From Aliirhizobium smilacinae (GTDB taxonomy: Bacteria > Pseudomonadota > Alphaproteobacteria > Rhizobiales > Rhizobiaceae), in contig NZ_VDMN01000004.1 in assembly GCF_006335145.1 (NCBI RefSeq), forward strand, positions 310,001 through 374,000: a DNA stretch of 64,000 nt, in the 5' to 3' direction. Within the stretch, counting starts at the first letter, position 1. The number at the start of each line of letters is the position of its first letter. The notes under the pieces were generated by a model. It made no database searches. It was not told the origin of the DNA and saw nothing but the letters and a program-made list of their open reading frames with translations. Below are positions 54,428-63,142 of this stretch, in pieces. The translations under genes and the position numbers were made by a program.

Positions 54428-57400
54428 TTATGCCGCGTCGTCCACAGCTTCCGCCGACGCGCTGACCGGAACGTAATTCAGCACCGGTCCGAGCCAGCGT
54501 TCGATCTCTTCTATCCCCATCTGCTTGCGTGACGCATAATCCTCGACCTGATCCCGCTCCACCTTGGCGACGCCGAAGTAGTAGGATTGCGGGTGGCCGA
54601 TATAAATGCCGGAGACCGACGAACCCGGCCACATGGCGTAGCTCTCGGTCAGCACCACGCCGGTCGCATCGGTCGCATCGAGCAGTCGAAACAGGGTTTC
54701 CTTCTCCGTGTGATCGGGCTGCGCCGGATAACCCGGCGCCGGGCGGATACCGGCATACTGCTCGTGGATCAGTTCGTCATTGCCCAGGGTCTCGTCCGTC
54801 GCATAACCCCAGAACTCCTTGCGGACCCGCTGGTGCATGCGCTCTGCAAAGGCTTCGGCAAACCGGTCGGCCAGCGCCTTCACCAGGATCGACGAATAGT
54901 CGTCGTTTGCCCGTTCGAAACGCTCGGCGATCGCCACTTCCTCGATCCCTGCCGTCACGACAAAACCGCCGACATAATCCGCCTTGCCGCTTCCCACCGG
55001 TGCGACGAAATCGGACAATGCCACGTTCGGCCGTCCATCTCGTTTCGAAAGCTGCTGGCGCAGGGTGTAGAACGTCGCAAGTTCCTCGGCGCGATTTTCG
55101 TCCGTGAACAACCGGATGTCGTCGCCGACTGCGTTGGCCGGCCAGAAGCCGATCACCGCCCGAGGCCGGAACCAGCTTTCGGCGATGATCTTTTCGAGCA
55201 TCGCCTGTGCGTCGTTCCACAACTGACGCGCCGCCTCGCCCTGCTTCTCGTCTTCTAGGATCGCCGGGTATCGGCCCTTCAACTCCCAGGTCTGGAAGAA
55301 TGGCGTCCAGTCGATATATTGCGCCAGTTCCGCCAGATCATAGGTCTCGAATATCTTCGTGCCGAAAAACTGCGGCCTCACCGGCTGATAGCCAGCCCAA
55401 TCGACTTTTTCCGCATTCGCACGCGCACGCGCGATCGGCAGACGCTGCTTCTCGGCTTCGGCTCTGGCATGTGCTGCCGATACCTTGGCATATTCGCCCC
55501 GGATACCTTCGACATAACCGGCCTTCGCATCCGGCGACAGAAGCGAAGAGACGACACCAACGGCCCGGCTCGCGTCCGTCACATAAACCGCCTGACCACG
55601 CTCATAACGCGGGTGGATTTTGACAGCCGTATGCACGCGGCTGGTTGTCGCTCCACCGATCAACAGCGGAACCTCGAAACCCTGCCGTTCCATTTCCGCC
55701 GCCACATGGACCATTTCGTCGAGCGAAGGAGTGATGAGACCCGACAGGCCGATGATATCGACACCTTCGGCAATCGCCGTTTCGAGAATCTTCGTCGCTG
55801 GCACCATCACGCCGAGATCGATGATCTCGTAATTGTTGCAGGCCAGCACCACGCCGACGATGTTCTTGCCGATATCGTGCACGTCTCCCTTGACGGTCGC
55901 CATCAGGATCTTGCCTGCCGACTTGCGCTGGTCTCCGCCGTTGAGACGCTTTTCCTCTTCCATGTAAGGCAAAAGCACAGCCACGGCCTGCTTCATCACG
56001 CGGGCGGATTTCACCACCTGCGGCAGGAACATCTTGCCCGAGCCGAACAGGTCGCCAACCACGTTCATGCCGGCCATCAACGGCCCTTCTATGACATGCA
56101 GCGGACGCTCCGCCTGCTGGCGAGCCTCTTCGGTATCCGCCTCGATATATTCGGTGATGCCGTTTACCAGCGCATGCGAGATACGCTCTTCCACCGACCG
56201 TTCGCGCCAGGAAAGATCCTGAACCCTGGCTTCCTTGCCCGGGCCACCGCGAAAACGCTCGGCGACTTCCAGCAGCCGCTCAGTGCCATCGGCACGGCGG
56301 TTCAGCACGACGTCCTCGCAGGCTTCGCGCAGTTCCGCGTCGATCTGGTCGTAGACGGCAAGCTGGCCGGCATTGACGATGCCCATGTCCATCCCCGCCT
56401 GGATGGCGTGATAAAGGAACACGGCATGCATCGCCTCACGCACCGGCTCGTTGCCGCGGAAGGAGAAGGACAGGTTCGACACACCACCGGAAATATGCAC
56501 GAGCGGCATTCTTTCGCGGATCGTCCGCGTCGCCTCGATGAAATCGACACCGTAATTATTGTGTTCTTCGATGCCGGTCGCGACAGCAAAGACGTTCGGG
56601 TCGAAAATGATGTCTTCCGGCGGGAATCCTGCCTGTTCCGTCAGGATTTTATAGGCACGCGTGCAGATGTCGACCTTGCGCTGGTAGGTATCGGCCTGCC
56701 CCGTTTCGTCGAAAGCCATGACGACGACGGCGGCACCATAACTGCGCACCAGCCGGGCCTGTGTAAGGAACTTTTCCTCGCCCTCTTTCAACGAGATAGA
56801 GTTGACGATCGACTTGCCCTGAACGCATTTCAGGCCTGCCTCGATGATCTCGAATTTCGATGAATCGATCATGACCGGCACGCGAGCGATATCCGGCTCG
56901 GCGGCGATCAGGTTGAGGAACTCGACCATCGCCTTTTCCGAATCGATCAGGCCTTCGTCCATGTTGATGTCGATCACCTGCGCCCCAGCCTCAACCTGGT
57001 CGCGGGCAACCGCAAGTGCCGCCGTGTAGTCGCCGGCTGTGATCAGCTTGCGGAATTTCGCCGAGCCGGTGACGTTGGTACGCTCGCCGACATTGACGAA
57101 AGGAATGTCCTTGGTCAGCACGAAGGGCTCAAGACCCGAGAGCGACATGAACGCAACGTGCTCGGGCACTTCGCGAGGCTTGTGCTTGGCAACGGCTTGC
57201 GCAATCGCCCGGATATGCTCGGGCGTCGAGCCGCAGCAACCGCCGACGATGTTGACGAGGCCTTCGCGCGCAAACCCCTCGACCTGAGCGGCCATCATTT
57301 CCGGCGTTTCGTCATACTGGCCGAACTCGTTCGGCAGGCCGGCATTCGGATAGGCGCAGATGAACGTGTCGGAAACGCTCGAAAGCTCCTGCAGATGCGG

Positions 57401-58204
57401 ACGCATCGCATCGGCACCGAGCGCGCAGTTGAGGCCGATCGTGAACGGATTGGAATGGCTGACCGAATCCCAGAAGGCAGACGGCGTCTGGCCCGACAGC
57501 GTACGGCCGGAAAGATCGGTAATCGTTCCCGAGATCATCACCGGCAGAGTGATGCCCTTGGCCGCAAAACGCTCGTTGCAGGCGAAAATGGCCGCCTTGG
57601 CGTTCAGCGTGTCGAAAATGGTCTCGATCAAGATGATGTCGGCACCGCCATCGATCAGGCCGTCGATCTGCTCGCCATAGGCAATACGGAGATCGTCAAA
57701 CGTCACGGCCCGGTAACCGGGATTATTGACGTCGGGCGAGATGGACGCGGTACGGTTGGTCGGGCCGATGGCGCCTGCGACGAACCGGCGACGACCGTCT
57801 TCGCGCTCGGCGCGCTTGGCCGCACGGCGCACGATCTCGGCGCCCTCCTTGTTGAGGTCGTAGACGGCACCTTCCATCTCGTAATCGGCCTGGGCGATCC
57901 GGGTGGAGGAGAAAGTGTTGGTCTCCAGAATATCCGCGCCCGCCATGGCGTAGCGATAATGAATGTCCTCGATCGCCTGCGGCTGTGTCAGGATCAGCAG
58001 ATCGTTATTGCCCTGCTGGTGACAGGCGCAGCCAATGAAGCGATCGCCGCGGAATTTGTCCTCGTCAAAGCCAAGCCCCTGGATCTGTGTACCCATGGCG
58101 CCGTCGAGAACGAGAATGCGCTCGCGCGCTGCAGCTTTCAGCGCAGCGAGAATTTCCGCGCCGTCGCGACCAGCACCTTCGGGACCGAACAGTTCATCGA
58201 ACAA
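54428..58204 (-). CDS. metH: Cobalamin-dependent methionine synthase MetH
   Basis: MetH transfers the methyl of 5-methyltetrahydrofolate to homocysteine. The product (about 1,258 residues) is full length. Counting from a possible GTG at 58213, the zinc ligands are C263, C326 and C327, the pterin domain spans about 360-640, the B12 domain has DVHDIG with axial H779, and the reactivation domain is C-terminal. The preferred start is TTG 58204: AGGAG lies 8 nt upstream, whereas the same AGGAG overlaps the GTG. A palindrome like that before metF lies 42 nt upstream. Confidence 0.95.
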   Translation of the reverse strand: MFDELFGPEGAGRDGAEILAALKAAARERILVLDGAMGTQIQGLGFDEDKFRGDRFIGCACHQQGNNDLLILTQPQAIEDIHYRYAMAGADILETNTFSSTRIAQADYEMEGAVYDLNKEGAEIVRRAAKRAEREDGRRRFVAGAIGPTNRTASISPDVNNPGYRAVTFDDLRIAYGEQIDGLIDGGADIILIETIFDTLNAKAAIFACNERFAAKGITLPVMISGTITDLSGRTLSGQTPSAFWDSVSHSNPFTIGLNCALGADAMRPHLQELSSVSDTFICAYPNAGLPNEFGQYDETPEMMAAQVEGFAREGLVNIVGGCCGSTPEHIRAIAQAVAKHKPREVPEHVAFMSLSGLEPFVLTKDIPFVNVGERTNVTGSAKFRKLITAGDYTAALAVARDQVEAGAQVIDINMDEGLIDSEKAMVEFLNLIAAEPDIARVPVMIDSSKFEIIEAGLKCVQGKSIVNSISLKEGEEKFLTQARLVRSYGAAVVVMAFDETGQADTYQRKVDICTRAYKILTEQAGFPPEDIIFDPNVFAVATGIEEHNNYGVDFIEATRTIRERMPLVHISGGVSNLSFSFRGNEPVREAMHAVFLYHAIQAGMDMGIVNAGQLAVYDQIDAELREACEDVVLNRRADGTERLLEVAERFRGGPGKEARVQDLSWRERSVEERISHALVNGITEYIEADTEEARQQAERPLHVIEGPLMAGMNVVGDLFGSGKMFLPQVVKSARVMKQAVAVLLPYMEEEKRLNGGDQRKSAGKILMATVKGDVHDIGKNIVGVVLACNNYEIIDLGVMVPATKILETAIAEGVDIIGLSGLITPSLDEMVHVAAEMERQGFEVPLLIGGATTSRVHTAVKIHPRYERGQAVYVTDASRAVGVVSSLLSPDAKAGYVEGIRGEYAKVSAAHARAEAEKQRLPIARARANAEKVDWAGYQPVRPQFFGTKIFETYDLAELAQYIDWTPFFQTWELKGRYPAILEDEKQGEAARQLWNDAQAMLEKIIAESWFRPRAVIGFWPANAVGDDIRLFTDENRAEELATFYTLRQQLSKRDGRPNVALSDFVAPVGSGKADYVGGFVVTAGIEEVAIAERFERANDDYSSILVKALADRFAEAFAERMHQRVRKEFWGYATDETLGNDELIHEQYAGIRPAPGYPAQPDHTEKETLFRLLDATDATGVVLTESYAMWPGSSVSGIYIGHPQSYYFGVAKVERDQVEDYASRKQMGIEEIERWLGPVLNYVPVSASAEAVDDAA

Positions 58205-58245
58205 GGCAAGCACTCCTGATAGAGATCAAGGCAATATTCATAATC

Positions 58246-58265
58246 ATATAAAGATGCCTTTATGT
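58246..58265. promoter_or_regulatory. Imperfect palindrome upstream of metH, matching the metF operator
   Basis: ATATAAAGATGCCTTTATGT matches the perfect palindrome at 33951-33970 in 17 of 20 positions. It lies 42 nt upstream of the metH start. It is probably a site for the ArsR-methyltransferase regulator encoded beside metF. Confidence 0.72.
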
Positions 58266-58408
58266 GATGTCCAGCACATACGTCGCAATCCTTGTCGGAT
58301 TTGTCGCAACGGTCAACGGTCCGTTTTATGCCAGATTCGCCAATGACAGCTATGGTCACAATGACTATAGCCTTTAAGCAAAGTGTTGACGCACAAGGGA
58401 GAAGAAGC

Positions 58409-59665
58409 ATGAGCGATACGGATAAGGCGTTGAAATTCTGGAGCGATCTTCCCTATCATCGCCGCTGGCTGCTTGATCAGGCGGAGGGCCTGATGGATTT
58501 CTTCCAATATCGTGCGATCAACCCGAAGGGCGGCTTCTACGATCTCGGTGACGAGGGCCATCCGCTTCCCGGCACAAATCCCCTCCGCGGCATCCACGCC
58601 TCTGCTCGCATGGTCCACTGCTTCTCGATCGCCTACATGCTTGGACGTCCGGGTGCTGGCGACCTGATCGACCACGGCATGAATTTCCTCTGGAATGGCC
58701 ATCGCGACCAGAAAAACGGCGGTTACGTCTGGTCGATGAACGATGACGGCCCCGCAGACACCAACAAGCAAGGGTATGGCCACGCCTTCGTGCTGCTCGC
58801 CGCGTCCTCTGCCAAGATCATCGGTCACCCACTCGCGGACAAGATGCTGGCCGATATCACGCAAGTGCTGGAAACCCGCTTCTGGGACAAGCAACACGGT
58901 GCCATCGCCGAGGAATTCACCGCAGACTGGGGACCGATCGACGGCGGCACCTATCGCGGCCAGAATTCCAACATGCACCTGACCGAAGCCCTGATGGCAG
59001 CCTATGAGGCAACCGGCGAACAGCATTATCTCGACAAGGCGGAGAGCATTGCCGACCTCATCATCCGCCGTCTCGCCGGCAGCACAGGCTTCCGCGTCGG
59101 TGAGCATTTCGACACAAGCTGGACCCTCAACAAGGATTATTACCACCCCGACGAGATGTTCCGCCCCGCGGGAACCACGCCGGGACACGCGCTGGAATGG
59201 GCACGTCTTACCCTGCAGCTCTGGGTGCTTGGCGGTAAGAAACACGCCTGGATGCCGGATGCGGCCAAAAACCTGTTTGTTCAAGCCGTGTCACTGGGGT
59301 GGGACAAGGAAAAAGGCGGCTTTTTCTACACGCTCGACTGGGATGACCGCCCGGCCAAGACCAACAAGCTCTGGTGGCCGATGTGCGAGGCAGCGGGCGC
59401 TGCCCATTTCATCAACCAGCACCTGCCGCACGACCCGTTCCTCGAAGACAGCTACCGGCTGATCTGGAGCACCATCGCCAACCGCTTCATCGACCACAAG
59501 AACGGTGGCTGGCATGAGGAACTGACGGAAGATCTCGTTCCCGCCCACACGCTGTTCCCGGGCAAGGGCGACATCTACCACGCCTTCCAGGCCTGCCTCA
59601 TCCCGCTCTATCCGGCGGACGGTAGCCTGACGAAGATGATCGGTAAGGCGGGCGGTCAGATCTAG
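58409..59665 (+). CDS. N-acylglucosamine 2-epimerase/mannose isomerase (AGE) family protein
   Basis: The 418-residue product is an alpha6/alpha6-barrel sugar isomerase/epimerase. Seen are RMVHCFSIAYMLGRPG, GYGHAFVLLAASSA, YRGQNSNMHLTEALMAAYE with the family's conserved His and Glu, and TTPGHALEWARLTLQLW with the second His. Relatives interconvert mannose and fructose (YihS-like), glucose analogues or N-acetylmannosamine. AAGGGAG precedes ATG 58409. It is convergent with the CutC-ROK operon; a shared role in sugar use is inferred only. Confidence 0.88.
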   Translation: MSDTDKALKFWSDLPYHRRWLLDQAEGLMDFFQYRAINPKGGFYDLGDEGHPLPGTNPLRGIHASARMVHCFSIAYMLGRPGAGDLIDHGMNFLWNGHRDQKNGGYVWSMNDDGPADTNKQGYGHAFVLLAASSAKIIGHPLADKMLADITQVLETRFWDKQHGAIAEEFTADWGPIDGGTYRGQNSNMHLTEALMAAYEATGEQHYLDKAESIADLIIRRLAGSTGFRVGEHFDTSWTLNKDYYHPDEMFRPAGTTPGHALEWARLTLQLWVLGGKKHAWMPDAAKNLFVQAVSLGWDKEKGGFFYTLDWDDRPAKTNKLWWPMCEAAGAAHFINQHLPHDPFLEDSYRLIWSTIANRFIDHKNGGWHEELTEDLVPAHTLFPGKGDIYHAFQACLIPLYPADGSLTKMIGKAGGQI

Positions 59666-59879
59666 GCAGCACCGCGGCCAGCGGATCGAACATCCATCCT
59701 GCAACGGGTTACCGGCGTCGAAAATTATCACGCCGGAACTAGCCAGATGCTCAACAGTCTCGCAGATGAATTTGTCCAGGATGCTCCAGTATCGATAGAG
59801 GTCCCGGTCGTCCGATCGCTAGGCGCGGCAGTTTTCTGCGGTCGGATCGGGGCGAAGGGAAGAGAGATCCGTCTTGAGG

Positions 59880-60608
59880 CTACTGGGCGAGATCCTCCAA
59901 AGCACCGAGCATTTTACGCACGGTGCGAGCATCGGTGCGGTACTCTTGCTGGGCAGAAAAACCGAAGTGAACAAGTGTTTCATCAGCATAGGTCACCGCT
60001 TGGCGACATGAGGAATGAACTTCGGAGACTCCGGTTGTCGCGACAATCTCCGCAACGTTATCCGGCAAGACCCCGCCCCCCGCCATGATCGAAATCCGCC
60101 CGTCAGCCTGCTCGACGAGACGGCGAAGCACTCGCCTCCCGTCTGAAACTTTGACCGCCTGACCTGACGTCAATATTCGCTCAAATCCAAGTTCGATTGC
60201 CTGTTCCAGAGCCTCTAATGGATCAGGAACCAGATCGAAGGCCCGATGCAGGGTCAGGCCCATGCCCTCAGCCCGCTTTGCCAGAAACGCCAGCAGATCG
60301 ATATCCAGTCGCCCGTCCGAAACGCTTGCCCCGAGCACCACGCCCGCAAGCCCGCTCTCGCGCACTGCATCGATATCCGCCAGCATAACCGTCCGCGAGG
60401 CGTCATCGAAGACGAAATCGCCGGCCCTCGGCCTGATCATCGCATAGACCGGCACCGGCGCTTTCGCTGCCAGCGCCATCAACCCCTTGGATGGGGTCAA
60501 TCCGCCAACATCGAGTGCCGAACACAGTTCGATCCGCTGCGCCCCACTTTCGACCGCGGCATTGAGCCCCTCGGCGCTGTCGACACAAACCTCAAGCAGA
60601 ACGGACAT
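59880..60608 (-). CDS. cutC: CutC family protein
   Basis: CutC was first linked to copper tolerance, but its biochemical role is debated. The 242-residue product is a TIM barrel with LEVCVDSAEGLNAA, GAQRIELCSALDVGGLTPS, YAMIRPRAGDFVF, LHRAFDLVPDP and IMAGGGVLPDN. GGGAG lies 6 nt before ATG 60608. The start lies inside the end of the ROK gene (17-nt overlap), so it belongs to that operon. Confidence 0.9.
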   Translation of the reverse strand: MSVLLEVCVDSAEGLNAAVESGAQRIELCSALDVGGLTPSKGLMALAAKAPVPVYAMIRPRAGDFVFDDASRTVMLADIDAVRESGLAGVVLGASVSDGRLDIDLLAFLAKRAEGMGLTLHRAFDLVPDPLEALEQAIELGFERILTSGQAVKVSDGRRVLRRLVEQADGRISIMAGGGVLPDNVAEIVATTGVSEVHSSCRQAVTYADETLVHFGFSAQQEYRTDARTVRKMLGALEDLAQ

Positions 60609-61569
60609 CAACCACTCCCTGTCGCGCCAGAACGGCGGCCCCTAACAATCCGCCATCTTCCCGTCTGATCGCCGGCACCAGCAACGGCCGATCAAACCGA
60701 TTGAGAATGCGTGCCCTGACTGCGCCGTCCAGCGCGGTGATCAGCGCTCCGGCAGAGGCAAGCCCGCCGCCCACCGGTATGATCGACGGCCCGACCGTAT
60801 TGACGGCCACTGCCAGCGGATCGGCAACTAGTTGTAGATAGGCCTCGATCGTTTCGCCGGCTTTCACATCTTTCGCCTGCCAGTCGGCGATGATCCGATG
60901 GCTGCTGCGCTCTTCGGCGTGAAAAAGCTGATGCAGCTTTTCGATCCCCCGCGCACCGCCAATCGTATCGACACAACCTGATTGCCCGCAGCCGCAGGAA
61001 AACCGCGGCACATGCTGAAGCCTGCCACCGATCTCGACGCTCGTATTGAGCGCCGGCCCATGGCCCCATTCACCGGTTACGCCACCAGCACCACGAAGGG
61101 TGCGCCCATCGACTGCAATCCCGCCGCCGATCCCCGTGCCGATGATGACGCAGAACACCACGGCATGCCCACGCCCCACGCCGTCATTCGCTTCGGCCAG
61201 TGTCAGGCAATCGGCGTCATTCGCCGCAAGCACCGAACGCCCCGTCAATTCGGAAACCGCTTGAGCGATAGGCAGGCCCGTCAGGCATGGAATGTTTGCC
61301 GACAACCCGATCCCCGTCACCGGATCGACGAGCCCCGCCGTCGAGAGACCCAAAGGCAATGTCCTGCCCGCTTCGACCTTATCCGCAAGATGCTGCAAAG
61401 TCGTTGCAAGCTCCCGCCAATCCGTCTTCGGCACCGGCACGCGCTCCAGTTCCTCCACCTTGCCCGGCTCTCGCGAGAAACCGAACTTGATGAACGATCC
61501 ACCGATGTCTGCGCAGAGGACTGCCCTGCCCGACATCAACTCGCCGTCAGATAGAGGCGTGAACGGCAT
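60592..61569 (-). CDS. ROK-family sugar kinase
   Basis: The 325-residue product has the phosphate loop LCADIGGSFIKFG at the start, IIGTGIGGGIAVDG, and the zinc motif CGCGQSGCVDTIGG near residue 200. These fit kinases for glucose, fructose or N-acetylmannosamine, as no DNA-binding domain is present. ATG 61569 overlaps the stop of the preceding fusion gene by 1 nt; a GTG one codon earlier is also possible. It may phosphorylate the product of the nearby AGE-family isomerase (inference). Confidence 0.88.
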   Translation of the reverse strand: MPFTPLSDGELMSGRAVLCADIGGSFIKFGFSREPGKVEELERVPVPKTDWRELATTLQHLADKVEAGRTLPLGLSTAGLVDPVTGIGLSANIPCLTGLPIAQAVSELTGRSVLAANDADCLTLAEANDGVGRGHAVVFCVIIGTGIGGGIAVDGRTLRGAGGVTGEWGHGPALNTSVEIGGRLQHVPRFSCGCGQSGCVDTIGGARGIEKLHQLFHAEERSSHRIIADWQAKDVKAGETIEAYLQLVADPLAVAVNTVGPSIIPVGGGLASAGALITALDGAVRARILNRFDRPLLVPAIRREDGGLLGAAVLARQGVVDVRSA

Positions 61570-63125
61570 CACACATTCCGCTCTTGCAACCAGGCACTTA
61601 CGAGCACCTCGTCTTCTGCTCCAAGCCCGTGATTGGTATCCAGCACCTTTGCGGTCAGTTGGGCACCGGCAGACAGCAGTCGATCTTCCAGCTCACCCGC
61701 CAGCGGACCGTAAAAATCGTCGGTCGCGCTGAGTGATAAAACCCGCGTGCTGGACAGATCGACCGCCGGCCGATCTTCGAGCACATTCATCGAGCGCAGC
61801 AAAACCGCCTTACGGATAACTTCCGGCCGAAGCTGCATCGTAGCGCCGATCATGTTGCCGCCATTGGAATAACCGAGAACCGTCATGCGCGCCGGATCGA
61901 CACCATAAGCCGGACCGATATCCTCGATGAAAGCGACAAAGGCTTCCACTTCGGATGCGATCTCCTTCTGGTCGAACACTGTCTGGCTGAGACGGCGGAA
62001 AAAGCGAGGATAGCCCTCGTCCGTCGAACGACCACGCAATCCGATCAGCATCGCATTCGGCGCCACCTTGCGCCCAAGCGGCAGCATCGCCGTCTCGTTA
62101 GCGCCGGTGCCATGCAATAGAACCAGCGTGGAGCCGTCCCAGTTTTCCGGCATATGGACACGGTGTACGAAAGGCAGGTCGCGATAAATAACCCGCTCCT
62201 CGCCCGGCAGGCCGAATTGCGGCAGCATCACTTTCAGCGCCTCGTGGTCAGCCTTGAAATGTTTGGGAATAAACAACTGCGATCCGAGCGTCTCCAGCGG
62301 TTCGTCAGCTGTAAAGCCCGGCGCATCGGTTGCGACCTCGATTAAAGTACCTCCCGGCTCTCGCACATAAAGTGAATAGAAATATTGCCGGTCATGCACA
62401 TTGATGTCGCCTGCATTCTCTGCCTGCAGCGCCTTATGCAGATCGTCCACCGCCTGGACATCAGTCGCACGCACCGCCACATGGTCGATCGTCCCCGTTC
62501 CCGGCGCTGCCGTCCAGAACCCGCCAGCATTGCGCACATCAATGATCTGTCCGCTGTCGGAAACCAGCCGCTGCACCGCCCCTTCCACCGAAGCGGGCTT
62601 GAAGCCTGTATGCCGCTCAAGGAAAGACGCGGTCTCGTCCGCCTTTTCCGACAGGATAGTCGCCCCACGAATACCGCGGATCGCATCGGCCTCGGCAATG
62701 CCGCCATCTTTCCACCAGATCCAGTCGCCATACTCGTCGACACCAACCAGCTTGACGATGATCCCATCCGGATCGGTCAGCCGTAGCACCGGCTCGCCGA
62801 ATTCCTGTGTCGGTCCGGTCATCTTCACATTGCATTGCAGCGCCCGCGTCAGCCAGAAACCGATCGCTTCGCGGTCGACCGCAAAACTGATCTCGCTTGG
62901 CGCCCCGTGCCCGACACGCCCGAGCGAACCATCCTCCCAAGCAAGAAACGTGACCAACGAGCCGGGCGTCGCGGCACCATCGCCGTAAAACAGATGCAGC
63001 TGCTGTGCATCCTCGAAACCGGCCGTGCGCTTGACGAGACGCAGGCCCAGGAAACCGACATAGAAATCGACATTCGCCTGGATTTTTCGCGTGATCGCCG
63101 TGAGATGGTGAATGCCGCTGGTCAT
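61569..63125 (-). CDS. Fusion of VOC ring-cleaving dioxygenase (MhqO-like) and esterase (MhqD-like)
   Basis: Residues 1-300 hold two VOC modules (TSGIHHLTAITR with His, GTIDHVAVRATD with His, GTLIEVATD with Glu), the metal site of type I extradiol dioxygenases. Residues about 310-518 form an alpha/beta hydrolase of the carboxylesterase/phospholipase group, with LVLLHGTGANET, the nucleophile elbow VLGYSNGGNM, the Asp in SATDDFYGP and the His in TNHGLG. In Bacillus the equivalents MhqO and MhqD are separate genes of a quinone-stress operon. It follows the M20 gene by 17 nt. Confidence 0.85.
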   Translation of the reverse strand: MTSGIHHLTAITRKIQANVDFYVGFLGLRLVKRTAGFEDAQQLHLFYGDGAATPGSLVTFLAWEDGSLGRVGHGAPSEISFAVDREAIGFWLTRALQCNVKMTGPTQEFGEPVLRLTDPDGIIVKLVGVDEYGDWIWWKDGGIAEADAIRGIRGATILSEKADETASFLERHTGFKPASVEGAVQRLVSDSGQIIDVRNAGGFWTAAPGTGTIDHVAVRATDVQAVDDLHKALQAENAGDINVHDRQYFYSLYVREPGGTLIEVATDAPGFTADEPLETLGSQLFIPKHFKADHEALKVMLPQFGLPGEERVIYRDLPFVHRVHMPENWDGSTLVLLHGTGANETAMLPLGRKVAPNAMLIGLRGRSTDEGYPRFFRRLSQTVFDQKEIASEVEAFVAFIEDIGPAYGVDPARMTVLGYSNGGNMIGATMQLRPEVIRKAVLLRSMNVLEDRPAVDLSSTRVLSLSATDDFYGPLAGELEDRLLSAGAQLTAKVLDTNHGLGAEDEVLVSAWLQERNV

Positions 63126-63142
63126 AGTGATCTGCCTGTTTC

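Noticed and set aside
55319..56863. 514-residue plus-strand frame opposite metH
   Set aside because: Antisense shadow of metH, with no domain motifs and a His/Arg/Asp-rich composition typical of reverse-frame reading.
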